A stretch of DNA of 22,869 nt, taken from NCBI GenBank assembly GCA_002347475.1, contig DDXI01000179.1:2503-25371 (forward strand), given 5' to 3'. This document shows, piece after piece, positions 1 to 6,709 of the stretch (position 1 is its first letter; every line of letters begins with the position of its first letter). A program made the translations under genes and the position numbers. Source of the DNA: Peptococcaceae bacterium UBA2264 (GTDB lineage: Bacteria > Bacillota > Desulfitobacteriia > Desulfitobacteriales > Desulfitobacteriaceae). The notes beneath the pieces are model-generated. The model searched no databases and was not told where the DNA came from. It saw nothing but the letters and a program-made list of their open reading frames with translations.

Positions 1-39
1 GGTTATGAGCCCGACGAGCTACAACTGCTCCACCCCGCG
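1..39 (-). tRNA. Initiator tRNA-Met (CAT), 5' part only, cut by window edge
   Basis: The minus strand reads CGCGGGGTGGAGCAG from position 39, the typical initiator start with its unpaired C1. The D-stem is GAGC/GCTC. An anticodon arm begins with the GGG run (positions 29-31) that marks initiators, and the anticodon CAT lies at window positions 5-7. The 3' half lies beyond the window. The D-loop reads AGTTGTA, so only one G is present where G18G19 is expected; see findings. The gene is the third of a Thr-Tyr-Met cluster. Confidence 0.85.
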
Positions 40-136
40 ATATTAAGGTCAGAAATCAGCTATCTGCCGTTTAAGTTAAAGTTCAGAAAATCATTGTTCT
101 CTCCGCCCTCCGGCTTTAGTACTCTGACTTCTGAAA

Positions 137-220
137 TGGTGGGCAGGGATGGATTCGAACCACCGTACCTTTCGGAACAGATTTACAGTCTGCCGCCTTT
201 AACCACTCGGCCACCTACCC
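137..220 (-). tRNA. tRNA-Tyr (GTA)
   Basis: The acceptor stem GGGTAGG pairs with CCTGCCC, with discriminator A and an encoded CCA at 137-139. The anticodon GTA is at 184-186 in loop CTGTAAA. It has the long variable arm of a class II tRNA (TCCGAAAGGTA) and a normal D-loop with GG. It is 84 nt long and starts 11 nt after the end of tRNA-Thr, so the two are surely co-transcribed. A 97-bp spacer with no obvious gene separates it from tRNA-Met. Confidence 0.97.
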
Positions 221-231
221 ATTAAAATTCA

Positions 232-307
232 TGGAGCCGACGATGGGACTCGAACCCGCAACCTGCTGATTACAAATCAGCTGCTCTGCCAATTGAGCTA
301 CATCGGC
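232..307 (-). tRNA. tRNA-Thr (TGT)
   Basis: The acceptor stem GCCGATG pairs with CGTCGGC. The discriminator is T and CCA is encoded at 232-234. The anticodon TGT at 272-274 sits in loop TTTGTAA and reads ACA. The T-loop TTCGAGT and D-loop AATTGGCA are canonical. It is the first gene of the tRNA cluster, right after its own promoter. Confidence 0.97.
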
Positions 308-321
308 CCAGATGCTTAATT

Positions 322-350
322 AGTATAGCATAAGGAAATTATAATTACAA
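322..350 (-). promoter_or_regulatory. Sigma-A-type promoter of the tRNA cluster
   Basis: On the minus strand, TTGTAA (345-350) and TATACT (322-327) are separated by exactly 17 bp. The -10 ends 14 nt before the first base of tRNA-Thr. It lies between the sigH stop and the tRNA genes, so the tRNAs need not depend on sigH transcription. Confidence 0.8.
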
Positions 351-370
351 GAGCCTAAACCAAGGTATTG

Positions 371-1024
371 TCAGCTGTCCCGGCGTTCCAGATACCTCTC
401 CAGTTTCCTCTTCACTCTTTGCAAGGCATTGTCGATCGATTTCACATGACGCCGCAAATCAACCGCAATTTCCTGATAGGACTTGCCTTCCAGATAGGCC
501 ATCAGGACTCTCCATTCCAAGGAGCTCAGAATTTCTCCCATCTTTTCCTCAATATCATCGAATTCCTCACGGCTGATAATCAGTTCTTCCGGATCGGTTA
601 TTTTAGTGCCGGATATGATATCCAGAAGAGTACGGTCTGAGTCCTCATCATAGATAGGCTTATTCAAAGAAACATAAGAATTAAGCGGGATATGTTTTTG
701 GCGAGTCGCTGTTTTGATAGCCGTAATAATCTGTCTGGTGATACATAATTCGGCAAAAGCCCGAAAGGAGGAAAGCTTGTCGCCCCTGAAGTCACGAATG
801 GCTTTGTATAAGCCAATCATTCCTTCCTGGATTATGTCCTCACGATCAGCCCCAATCAAAAAATAGGAGCGGGCTTTAGCTCTGACAAAATTCTTGTACT
901 TATTGATCAAATGTTCCAGCGATGTTGCATCGCCCTCTTTAGCCAGCTCGACAACCTCTTCGTCGATAATAACCTCAATTACTTCATAGCCTGCCGGCAC
1001 CTCAGGTTGGGCGCTAAAACTCAA
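371..1024 (-). CDS. sigH: RNA polymerase sigma-H factor
   Basis: This 217-aa protein is the alternative sigma factor for the transition to stationary phase and early sporulation. It matches the Bacillus SigH architecture and length (218 aa). Region 2 carries the near-invariant stretch SYFLIGADREDIIQEGMIGL (about residues 53-72), followed by ITRQIITAIKTATRQKHIPL. The C-terminal region 4 helix-turn-helix contains SYQEIAVDLRRHVKSIDNAL. The start is a TTG at 1022-1024, chosen because a strong AGGGGGGA ribosome binding site lies 5 nt upstream; no ATG in frame fits. A sigma-A-type promoter lies 67 nt upstream of the TTG. The gene position after rlmB and before tRNA genes is standard in Clostridia. 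Identity is very sure; the timing of expression is inferred from the family. Confidence 0.97.
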   Translation of the reverse strand: MSFSAQPEVPAGYEVIEVIIDEEVVELAKEGDATSLEHLINKYKNFVRAKARSYFLIGADREDIIQEGMIGLYKAIRDFRGDKLSSFRAFAELCITRQIITAIKTATRQKHIPLNSYVSLNKPIYDEDSDRTLLDIISGTKITDPEELIISREEFDDIEEKMGEILSSLEWRVLMAYLEGKSYQEIAVDLRRHVKSIDNALQRVKRKLERYLERRDS

Positions 1025-1090
1025 ACTGATCCCCCCTGTCTCATGGTGATCAAAATCGCATTCTTATTCTCTTTATCCATAACTATACCT

Positions 1091-1120
1091 AGTATACTCG
1101 ACAGCAAAGAAAAGCGTCAA
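1091..1120 (-). promoter_or_regulatory. Sigma-A-type promoter of sigH
   Basis: TTGACG (1115-1120) and TATACT (1091-1096) are 18 bp apart on the minus strand. The site lies just after the rlmB stop (1135), giving sigH a promoter independent of the upstream operon. The predicted transcript start is near 1084, leaving a leader of about 60 nt. Confidence 0.8.
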
Positions 1121-1134
1121 GGTATACTTTCGGA

Positions 1135-1884
1135 TCACCGGCCCTTCTCAACTTCTTTTCTTTGGCGGATAATCTCATAGAGCAAAACAGATCCGGCCAC
1201 GGCGGCATTAAGAGACGTGATCTCACCATACATGGGCAAGCTGATAATCTCATCGCAGGTTTCCCGGACTAAGCGGCTTAAGCCTTGGCCCTCAGCGCCA
1301 ACAACCAGAACACGTGGTCCTTTTAAATCAGTCTTAAAGGCGTCTGTTCCCCCGGCATCTGCCCCTGAAATCCAGCAGCCCTCTTTGCGCAGCTGCTTCA
1401 GGGCCTGAACCAGGTTACTTACCCGAGCCACCTTGACATAGGCGACAGCCCCGGCAGAAACTTTTGCCACTGTACCGGTCAGGGCCACACTGCGACGTTT
1501 GGGGATCACCACTCCGTGAGCTCCGACAGCATTGACTGTTCTTAACATGGCTCCCAAATTATGGGGATCTGAGATTTCGTCCAAAACCAAAATCAAGGGA
1601 TCCTCTCCTTTGGCCCGTGCTGTACTCAAAATATCTCCCAGACTGGAATACTCCTGGGCTGCTATATAAGCCAAAACTCCCTGGTGCACTCCTTGCCTGC
1701 TTAACCTGTCCAGAGTTACACGATCAACAAATTGAAAAGGGATCCCCCGGTCTTTCAGCAGAGCTATCAGATCCTGATTGCGCCTGTTTTGAGTCTCTGT
1801 CTGAAAAAGCACTTTATTGATCGGTTTGCCGCTTTGTAATAGTTCCTGCAGAGAATTCCGTCCATAGATAATTTCCTCGTTCAA
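1135..1884 (-). CDS. rlmB: 23S rRNA (guanosine-2'-O-)-methyltransferase RlmB (SpoU/TrmH family)
   Basis: RlmB is an S-adenosylmethionine-dependent 2'-O-methyltransferase of the SPOUT class that modifies a guanosine in 23S rRNA. All three SpoU motifs are visible: motif 1 DEISDPHNLGAMLRT (102-116), motif 2 VVGAEGQGLSRLV (194-206) and motif 3 ISLPMYGEITSLNAAVA (214-230). The N-terminal part, IYGRNSLQELL, is the RNA-binding substrate domain. The open frame extends upstream into thyX, but that extension is not RlmB-like. I chose TTG at 1882-1884, which has an AAGGGG ribosome binding site 7 nt upstream and gives 249 aa, the normal family length. It lies 55 nt after the thyX stop. The yacP gene often found between rlmB and sigH is absent. 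Confidence 0.95.
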   Translation of the reverse strand: MNEEIIYGRNSLQELLQSGKPINKVLFQTETQNRRNQDLIALLKDRGIPFQFVDRVTLDRLSRQGVHQGVLAYIAAQEYSSLGDILSTARAKGEDPLILVLDEISDPHNLGAMLRTVNAVGAHGVVIPKRRSVALTGTVAKVSAGAVAYVKVARVSNLVQALKQLRKEGCWISGADAGGTDAFKTDLKGPRVLVVGAEGQGLSRLVRETCDEIISLPMYGEITSLNAAVAGSVLLYEIIRQRKEVEKGR

Positions 1885-1939
1885 AGCTTTTCCCCTTCCA
1901 GGATATTTTCCACTGCTTACTCGTACAGCAGAGCCTGTT

Positions 1940-2761
1940 TTAACATCTGCCTGCTCTGCCAAGTATTTCCAGGGCCTGCTTTTTGGGGATGACCTTCCCC
2001 CGGCAGTTCTCATTTTGCATCTCATTTTCCGGGCAATAGCCCAGAACCTGACAACTGGGCCCGGCATCTTCAAACAAATCAGGGGCAGCTTTTTTACAGA
2101 GGGCCAGCATTTTATTGGCCAGATCCCGAATTTCCGTCTGAGCATTACGACAACAGCGGATAGCGAACCAATCTGTCAAGGCATGAGCATTCATCCCGAT
2201 AAGGGCCTTAAACTCCGTAGCCTGGGGTTTCAGATAGCGCAGTTCCTCTTCCGGCAGGCCGTCCTCAATGCCCTTTCGATACCAGCCCTCAATCATACTC
2301 ATTAGGCAATCAGCATCGACAGGGTAATAGAGAGTTGTTTTGCCCGGCGGCAGATATTTAGCCAGCGGGCTGCCGTCCTCCAGAACAACTGCGTCCACGG
2401 GCAGGGGATATTTATATTTCGTTGCTTCTATACCTCTGGGAATAACCATATCAAAAGATCTTTTCCCAGCTTTATCAGCCCTGCCGGTTTTGATCATATA
2501 AGAGGCTATCCTTTTTCTGACAAGCTGCACCTCGGTAACCCTGGAATAACCTTCTATGCCAAAAACAAAAAAGTCAAATTCTACAGCTGCCTTATGTCCG
2601 CTGGTAATGATTTTACGGACCAGTTCACGGGAATAAGGCGTTGCAATTATCTCTTCAAGCGATCTTTCCGATCTGATGAAGCGGGCAGCAATATCGGTAT
2701 AGATCTTGCCGCCGCCGGCAATTAAGACAACCTTGCCTTCCCCAACATATTTTTTTTTCAT
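1940..2761 (-). CDS. thyX: ThyX-like protein (flavin-dependent thymidylate synthase family) with degenerate signature
   Basis: This 273-aa protein has the fold signature of flavin-dependent thymidylate synthase. Family-like stretches are FFVFGIEGYSRVTEVQLVRK (65-84) and the C-terminal block HALTDWFAIRCCRNAQTEIR (193-212), then FEDAGPSC and GYCPE. Canonical ThyX makes dTMP from dUMP using FAD, NADPH and methylenetetrahydrofolate. Its signature RHRxxSx(N/Q)xxSxR here reads RKRIASYMIKTGR (82-94): the His is Lys, the N/Q position is Met and the catalytic Ser is Thr. Thymidylate synthase activity is therefore doubtful, although the fold assignment is good. The start is ATG with TGGAGG 9 nt upstream. 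It has its own promoter and is separated from mrnC by a terminator. ThyX-like genes at this position occur in related Clostridia as far as I recall. Confidence 0.8.
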   Translation of the reverse strand: MKKKYVGEGKVVLIAGGGKIYTDIAARFIRSERSLEEIIATPYSRELVRKIITSGHKAAVEFDFFVFGIEGYSRVTEVQLVRKRIASYMIKTGRADKAGKRSFDMVIPRGIEATKYKYPLPVDAVVLEDGSPLAKYLPPGKTTLYYPVDADCLMSMIEGWYRKGIEDGLPEEELRYLKPQATEFKALIGMNAHALTDWFAIRCCRNAQTEIRDLANKMLALCKKAAPDLFEDAGPSCQVLGYCPENEMQNENCRGKVIPKKQALEILGRAGRC

Positions 2762-2854
2762 AATTATCGGCCTCCACCAGAAAATCTTCCAAATATATTT
2801 GCTGCAGGTTTTACAGACAGATCAAAAGGCATTCATTTTTCTTTAATCCTCACC

Positions 2855-2883
2855 ATTATAATAATATTGCTAAAATAACTAAA
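2855..2883 (-). promoter_or_regulatory. Possible promoter of thyX-like gene
   Basis: A consensus TATAAT (2855-2860) lies 17 bp from a weak -35, TTTAGT (2878-2883), in a very AT-rich stretch directly after the mrnC terminator. It leaves a leader of about 90 nt before the thyX-like start. The -10 is convincing and the -35 is not. Confidence 0.45.
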
Positions 2884-2910
2884 ACACAAGGAACAGCAAA
2901 AAGCTGTTCC
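2882..2910 (-). terminator. Rho-independent terminator after mrnC
   Basis: The perfect 8-bp stem GGAACAGC/GCTGTTCC (2890-2897 with 2903-2910) has a 5-nt loop and is followed on the minus strand by TTGTGTTTT. It starts 7 nt after the mrnC stop. The U-tract is interrupted, so efficiency may be partial. Confidence 0.7.
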
Positions 2911-2917
2911 CTGCCTA

Positions 2918-3322
2918 TTATCTTGCTTGCTGATCCCCGAGGATCTGATCGATCTGAGCAAATGCCCAATTCATGCGTTCCAGGCGGCCTTCCAGCTGCC
3001 AATACCCCACTAAACACTCAAAGGCTGTGGCATGGCGGTAGGTGGTAACATCAACATTCCTGGGACAACTCCCTTTGGCATTTCGGCCGCGCATGACAAC
3101 CTGCTTTTCAATGTCATTTAACTCCGGCATCAGCCTGTGAAGAATCTGCGCTTGCGTGCCAGCCCGAACGTAACCAATGGCTGCTTGATGAAGTTCCTGT
3201 ACTTTCTCATAACCCAGACTCAGCAAATGCGTTCTTACCCAGAACTCATATACTGCATCGCCTAAATATGCCAAAGTCAGGGCATTTATTTCCTGCCAAC
3301 GTTTATTTGCCAGACTAAACAG
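2918..3322 (-). CDS. mrnC: Mini-ribonuclease III (23S rRNA maturation)
   Basis: MrnC is a RNase III-like endonuclease without a dsRNA-binding domain that trims 23S rRNA precursors. Catalytic-domain motifs visible are LAYLGDAVYEFWVR, with the metal-binding Asp, MRGRNAKG, and the family-typical DVTTYRHATAFECLVGYW. The nearest conventional start is TTG at 3272-3274, giving 118 aa. The family needs about 15-20 residues before the AYLGDA motif, and the same frame stays open and protein-like (FSLANKRWQEINALT). The only codon placed correctly for the strong AGAGGAAGG site (3332-3340) is CTG at 3320-3322, 9 nt downstream. I therefore extend the gene to that CTG (134 aa), a rare start; this is inference. 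It follows cysS by 109 nt, as in most Bacillota. Confidence 0.88.
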   Translation of the reverse strand: MFSLANKRWQEINALTLAYLGDAVYEFWVRTHLLSLGYEKVQELHQAAIGYVRAGTQAQILHRLMPELNDIEKQVVMRGRNAKGSCPRNVDVTTYRHATAFECLVGYWQLEGRLERMNWAFAQIDQILGDQQAR

Positions 3323-3431
3323 ATTAACACACCTTCCTCTGAGCGTTTACAAACGGGCAATTTTGTTGTCCTTATTCCTATGGGGTTTCTGCAGCAGAAT
3401 ACCACTTTAGAATTATCTCCAAGGCCTTGTT

Positions 3432-4892
3432 TTATACCTGCCAGCGTGTTCCCTGGGGAGTATCCTCAATCAGGACATTGATTTCCTTCAGAGCATCACG
3501 AATATAATCTGCCGTTTCCCAATCTTTCTTCTGGCGCAAACGATTCCGGACCTGAATCAGGATCTCCATTACCGGAGACAATAATTTATCCTCACCAGCT
3601 TCAGCCAGAGTTTTTACAGATACCGGATTTGCCAGATCAAAGCCCAGTACCTCGGCCAGTTCCAACAATGTTTGCCGGGCACTTTTCAGATCCTCAATCA
3701 CCGTTTCCTTAACCCCGAGAGAAGAATTGATTGCTTTGGCCAATTCGAAAAGACTAGCATAAGCCAGGGAAGAATTAAAATCATCATCCATAGCTGCAAT
3801 AAAATCTTCCCGGGCCCTGGCAGCAGCCTGCAACAGAACAATGCTTGCTGCCTTGTTCCCTTCGCCAGGAGCGGTATCTGCTGCCGCTTCAATTCTGGTA
3901 ATAGTCTCGGCCGCCAGCCTGACACTGGTCTGCAGGCGAGCCAACCCTTTTTGAGCCTCTGTCAGCTTGTGATCATCAAAGTCCAGCAGACTGCGATAGT
4001 GGGTGCTCAGCAGATAAAAACGCAGGACTTCACCGGGAAAATGCTGCAGTAATTCCCTCACGGTAAAAAAGTTGCCCAGTGACTTGGACATCTTTTCCTG
4101 ATTAACAGTTAAAAAAGCCGTATGCATCCAGTAATGGGCAAATTCTGCTCCGTGCAGATACCCTTCAGACTGGGCGATTTCATTTTCATGATGCGGAAAG
4201 ACCAGGTCTCCGCCGCCGCCATGAATATCAAATCCGGCACCCAGATATTTAAGCGACATTGCCGTACATTCAATATGCCAGCCCGGACGACCTTTTCCCC
4301 AGGGGCTCTCCCAGAACGGTTCGCCGGCTTTGGCTGCTTTCCAGAGAGCAAAATCCATTGGATGGCGTTTGCGTTCATCAACCTCTACTCGGGCACCAGC
4401 CTGCATATCCTCCAGATTCCGGCCAGACAGTTTTCCATAACCAGAAAAACGATTAATCGCGAAGTAGACATCTCCATCTACAACATATGCCAGTCCTGCC
4501 TCCTGCAAGCCCTGGATAATTTCCAGTATTTCGGCAATATGCTCGCTTGCTTTGGGATGCACAGTGGCTGGCAGTATATTCAATTTTTGGGCATCCTTGA
4601 AATATTCATCAATATATTTCTGAGCCAAGGTCAGAGCTTCCATACCCTCTTCCTGGGCTTTTTTGATTATTTTGTCATCCACATCAGTGAAATTCTGCAC
4701 ATAAGTGACCTCATATCCCCGATACTGAAGATAACGGCGAATCATATCAAAGGCAACCAACATCCGGGCATTACCCAGATGAAAATAATTATAAGTTGTC
4801 GGTCCACAGGCATAAATGCCCACTTTACCATCTTGGCGAGGCTTGAATATTTCCTTTTGCCTGGTCATTGTGTTGTACAGTCTCAGTGGCAT
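3432..4892 (-). CDS. cysS: Cysteinyl-tRNA synthetase
   Basis: This class I aminoacyl-tRNA synthetase charges tRNA-Cys. The HIGH-type motif is HLGN (38-41) in GPTTYNYFHLGNARM, and KMSKS is at 267-271. The zinc ligands of the family are in place: C29, C209, H234 and E238 (GWHIECTAM and FPHHENEIA). The 486 aa length is normal, with a complete DALR/anticodon-binding tail. The start is ATG with GGGGGAG about 7 nt upstream. Expression is controlled by the T-box leader just upstream, which should sense uncharged tRNA-Cys. The usual upstream partner cysE is missing between gltX and cysS. Confidence 0.98.
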   Translation of the reverse strand: MPLRLYNTMTRQKEIFKPRQDGKVGIYACGPTTYNYFHLGNARMLVAFDMIRRYLQYRGYEVTYVQNFTDVDDKIIKKAQEEGMEALTLAQKYIDEYFKDAQKLNILPATVHPKASEHIAEILEIIQGLQEAGLAYVVDGDVYFAINRFSGYGKLSGRNLEDMQAGARVEVDERKRHPMDFALWKAAKAGEPFWESPWGKGRPGWHIECTAMSLKYLGAGFDIHGGGGDLVFPHHENEIAQSEGYLHGAEFAHYWMHTAFLTVNQEKMSKSLGNFFTVRELLQHFPGEVLRFYLLSTHYRSLLDFDDHKLTEAQKGLARLQTSVRLAAETITRIEAAADTAPGEGNKAASIVLLQAAARAREDFIAAMDDDFNSSLAYASLFELAKAINSSLGVKETVIEDLKSARQTLLELAEVLGFDLANPVSVKTLAEAGEDKLLSPVMEILIQVRNRLRQKKDWETADYIRDALKEINVLIEDTPQGTRWQV

Positions 4893-4963
4893 TGACTCGC
4901 TCCCCCATTTCTTTCAGACAATTTTCCAATATTCCACACATATCAGCCAACCATCAATAATGT

Positions 4964-4995
4964 CAAAAAAAAGAACCCTCCATCCAGAGACGAAG
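4964..4995 (-). terminator. T-box leader terminator of cysS
   Basis: The 8-bp stem CCTTCGTC/GGATGGAGG (about 4976-4995, with G-U pairs) has a tetraloop and is followed on the minus strand by a run of eight T within GTTCTTTTTTTTG. It lies immediately after the T-box sequence and about 70 nt before cysS, as expected for a transcription-attenuation T-box. Confidence 0.85.
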
Positions 4996-5212
4996 GATTC
5001 CGCGGTTCCACCCTGTTTGAACAGAAAATGACCTGTTCCTACTCCAAACCTTAACGCGGTTGCAACGGATCAGAATACTGCTGCTTCTTCTGACCTGCTC
5101 CGGGAGGCACTTCCAAAAGTTCTTTGGGACATCTTGCACCATCCATGTCCTCGCTGCAACAAAATAATCTCTTGTACTCTTTCCCATCTTCACATTATCC
5201 TCTGGAATTGTG
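4965..5212 (-). promoter_or_regulatory. T-box riboswitch (tRNA-Cys sensing) upstream of cysS
   Basis: The leader contains the conserved T-box AGGGTGGAACCGCG at 5001-5014 on the minus strand, then the terminator. Stem I is recognisable from AGAGA near its base and an apical hairpin GGACAT/ATGTCC whose loop carries GGTGCAAG, typical of the T-loop module. The antiterminator bulge reads TGGA, whose A would pair with discriminator U73; tRNA-Cys normally has U73. A TGC triplet at 5107-5109, just before a TCCC that can pair with GGGA at the base of stem I, is the best specifier candidate. The downstream gene and the discriminator agree; the specifier placement is by eye. Confidence 0.9.
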
Positions 5213-5216
5213 CTTA

Positions 5217-5245
5217 ATTATAGAGAATAGCCAAACTTCTGTCAA
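5217..5245 (-). promoter_or_regulatory. Perfect consensus promoter of the T-box/cysS unit
   Basis: TTGACA (5240-5245) and TATAAT (5217-5222) are separated by exactly 17 bp. The -35 overlaps the gltX stop codon (5242-5244). A consensus sigma-A promoter fits a gene controlled after initiation by a T-box. Confidence 0.92.
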
Positions 5246-6705
5246 TCCCTCAGCCTGGACCGGCTCTCCTCCAGTCTCTTCAGCACATTTTCTTTGCCCA
5301 GCAAAGCAATAATATTGTTAAGTTCCGGGCCATGCATTTGCCCAGTCAGGGCTATCCGCAGCGGCATAAAAACCTGTTTTCCGCCGATTTTCAGTTCCTT
5401 GGTAATTTGTTTGAGAAGGAGTTTTGCCGACTCGGCTGATAGCTGTTCAATCTGTGTGATCTTTTGGTGGAACAGATCCAAAACATTCGGTACAGTTTCA
5501 CCCAGAAGTATTTGCCGGGCTTCCTCATCCATTTCCCGGACACTATCTCCGTATACATAATGGACAAAATCACAGATTTCGGAAATACAGGAAAGATGAC
5601 TGACAACTGTAGCCACAAAATCAAGCAGCCACTGTTCTTGCCCTGCCGTTAATTCCCCTTCCCCAAATACCCCCATCTGGCGCAAATACGGCAAAGCCAA
5701 GTGGGCAATTCTCTCCGGGGAGGCTAATTTCAGATAATGGGCATTGATCCATTTCAATTTATTAAGGTCGAAAATGGCCGGGCTTTTAGAAACTCTCTCC
5801 AAAGAAAAGATCTCTATTAACTCTGCCAGGCTGAAGAATTCCTCTTCCCCCGGGGGAGCCCAGCCTAAGAGAACGATAAAATTCACCACAGCCTCAGGCA
5901 AATAACCTTTAGCCCGATAATCGATCACCGCCGTATCCCCGTCCCGCTTGCTCATTTTCTTACCCTCAGTATTTAAAATAAGGGAGATATGGGCAAATTC
6001 TGGTGCAGGTTCCCCCAGGGCCTGATAAATCAATATCTGCCGCGGGGTGTTGGAGAGATGTTCCTCTCCCCGTATCACATGGCTGATTTTCATAGTTGTG
6101 TCATCGACGACAACGGCAAAATTATAAGTTGGAATACCATCTGATTTGATTATGACATAATCACCAATACCATCACTTTCAAAAACTATATCTCCCCGAA
6201 CCAGATCCTTGACCAGGATTTGCTCGCCCTCAGGAACCCGAAAGCGCACCACAGGCTTCAGCCCGGCAGCCTCTTTCTCCGCCCGCTCTGCCGCAGACAG
6301 ATTACGGCATTTTCCCATGTAACGGGGAGGCTGACCCCGTGAAATCAATTCCTCGCGCTCCTTTTCCAATTCTTCCTCTGAGCAATAACAAAAATAAGCA
6401 TGTCCACTTTGGAAAAGCCTGTCCGCAAATTCCCGATAGAGAGCCAGGCGCTCAGTTTGTCGATAAGGTGCATAGTCTCCCCCAACTTCGATACCCTCAT
6501 CCCAGGTAATATTCAGCCAGCGCAAAGCCTCCAAAATATTATGCTCTGATTCCAGACTGGAACGATCCAAATCAGTATCTTCACTGCGCACAATGAAATT
6601 TCCTGAAAATTTACGGGCCAATAAATAATTAAACAGGGCCGAGCGTGCCCCCCCTATATGTAACGGTCCTGTTGGACTGGGGGCAAATCTAACTCTGACA
6701 TTCAT
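5242..6705 (-). CDS. gltX: Glutamyl-tRNA synthetase
   Basis: This 487-aa class I synthetase has the HIGH-type motif in FAPSPTGPLHIGGARSALFN (HIGG at 16-19) and KMSKR at 250-254. Cys residues C106, C108 and C133 resemble the zinc-binding insertion seen in bacterial GluRS. The C-terminal helical anticodon-binding domain is complete. Bacillota usually have a non-discriminating GluRS that also charges tRNA-Gln for the GatCAB amidotransferase; that is family knowledge and not visible here. The ATG lies 4 nt after the ispF stop, and its GGAGG ribosome binding site is inside the last ispF codons, so translation is probably coupled. Confidence 0.98.
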   Translation of the reverse strand: MNVRVRFAPSPTGPLHIGGARSALFNYLLARKFSGNFIVRSEDTDLDRSSLESEHNILEALRWLNITWDEGIEVGGDYAPYRQTERLALYREFADRLFQSGHAYFCYCSEEELEKEREELISRGQPPRYMGKCRNLSAAERAEKEAAGLKPVVRFRVPEGEQILVKDLVRGDIVFESDGIGDYVIIKSDGIPTYNFAVVVDDTTMKISHVIRGEEHLSNTPRQILIYQALGEPAPEFAHISLILNTEGKKMSKRDGDTAVIDYRAKGYLPEAVVNFIVLLGWAPPGEEEFFSLAELIEIFSLERVSKSPAIFDLNKLKWINAHYLKLASPERIAHLALPYLRQMGVFGEGELTAGQEQWLLDFVATVVSHLSCISEICDFVHYVYGDSVREMDEEARQILLGETVPNVLDLFHQKITQIEQLSAESAKLLLKQITKELKIGGKQVFMPLRIALTGQMHGPELNNIIALLGKENVLKRLEESRSRLRD

Positions 6706-6709
6706 TCCC

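Noticed and set aside
1885..2145. N-terminal extension of rlmB into thyX
   Set aside because: The extra 87 residues are not RlmB-like and overlap thyX in another frame; the TTG at 1884 has the ribosome binding site.
3387..3399. Short palindrome TTCTGC-A-GCAGAA between cysS and mrnC
   Set aside because: Only 6-bp arms with a 1-nt centre, no T-run and no promoter beside it; likely chance.
4122..4895. A 257-codon plus-strand open frame opposite cysS
   Set aside because: Antisense to conserved CysS motifs with no domain of its own.
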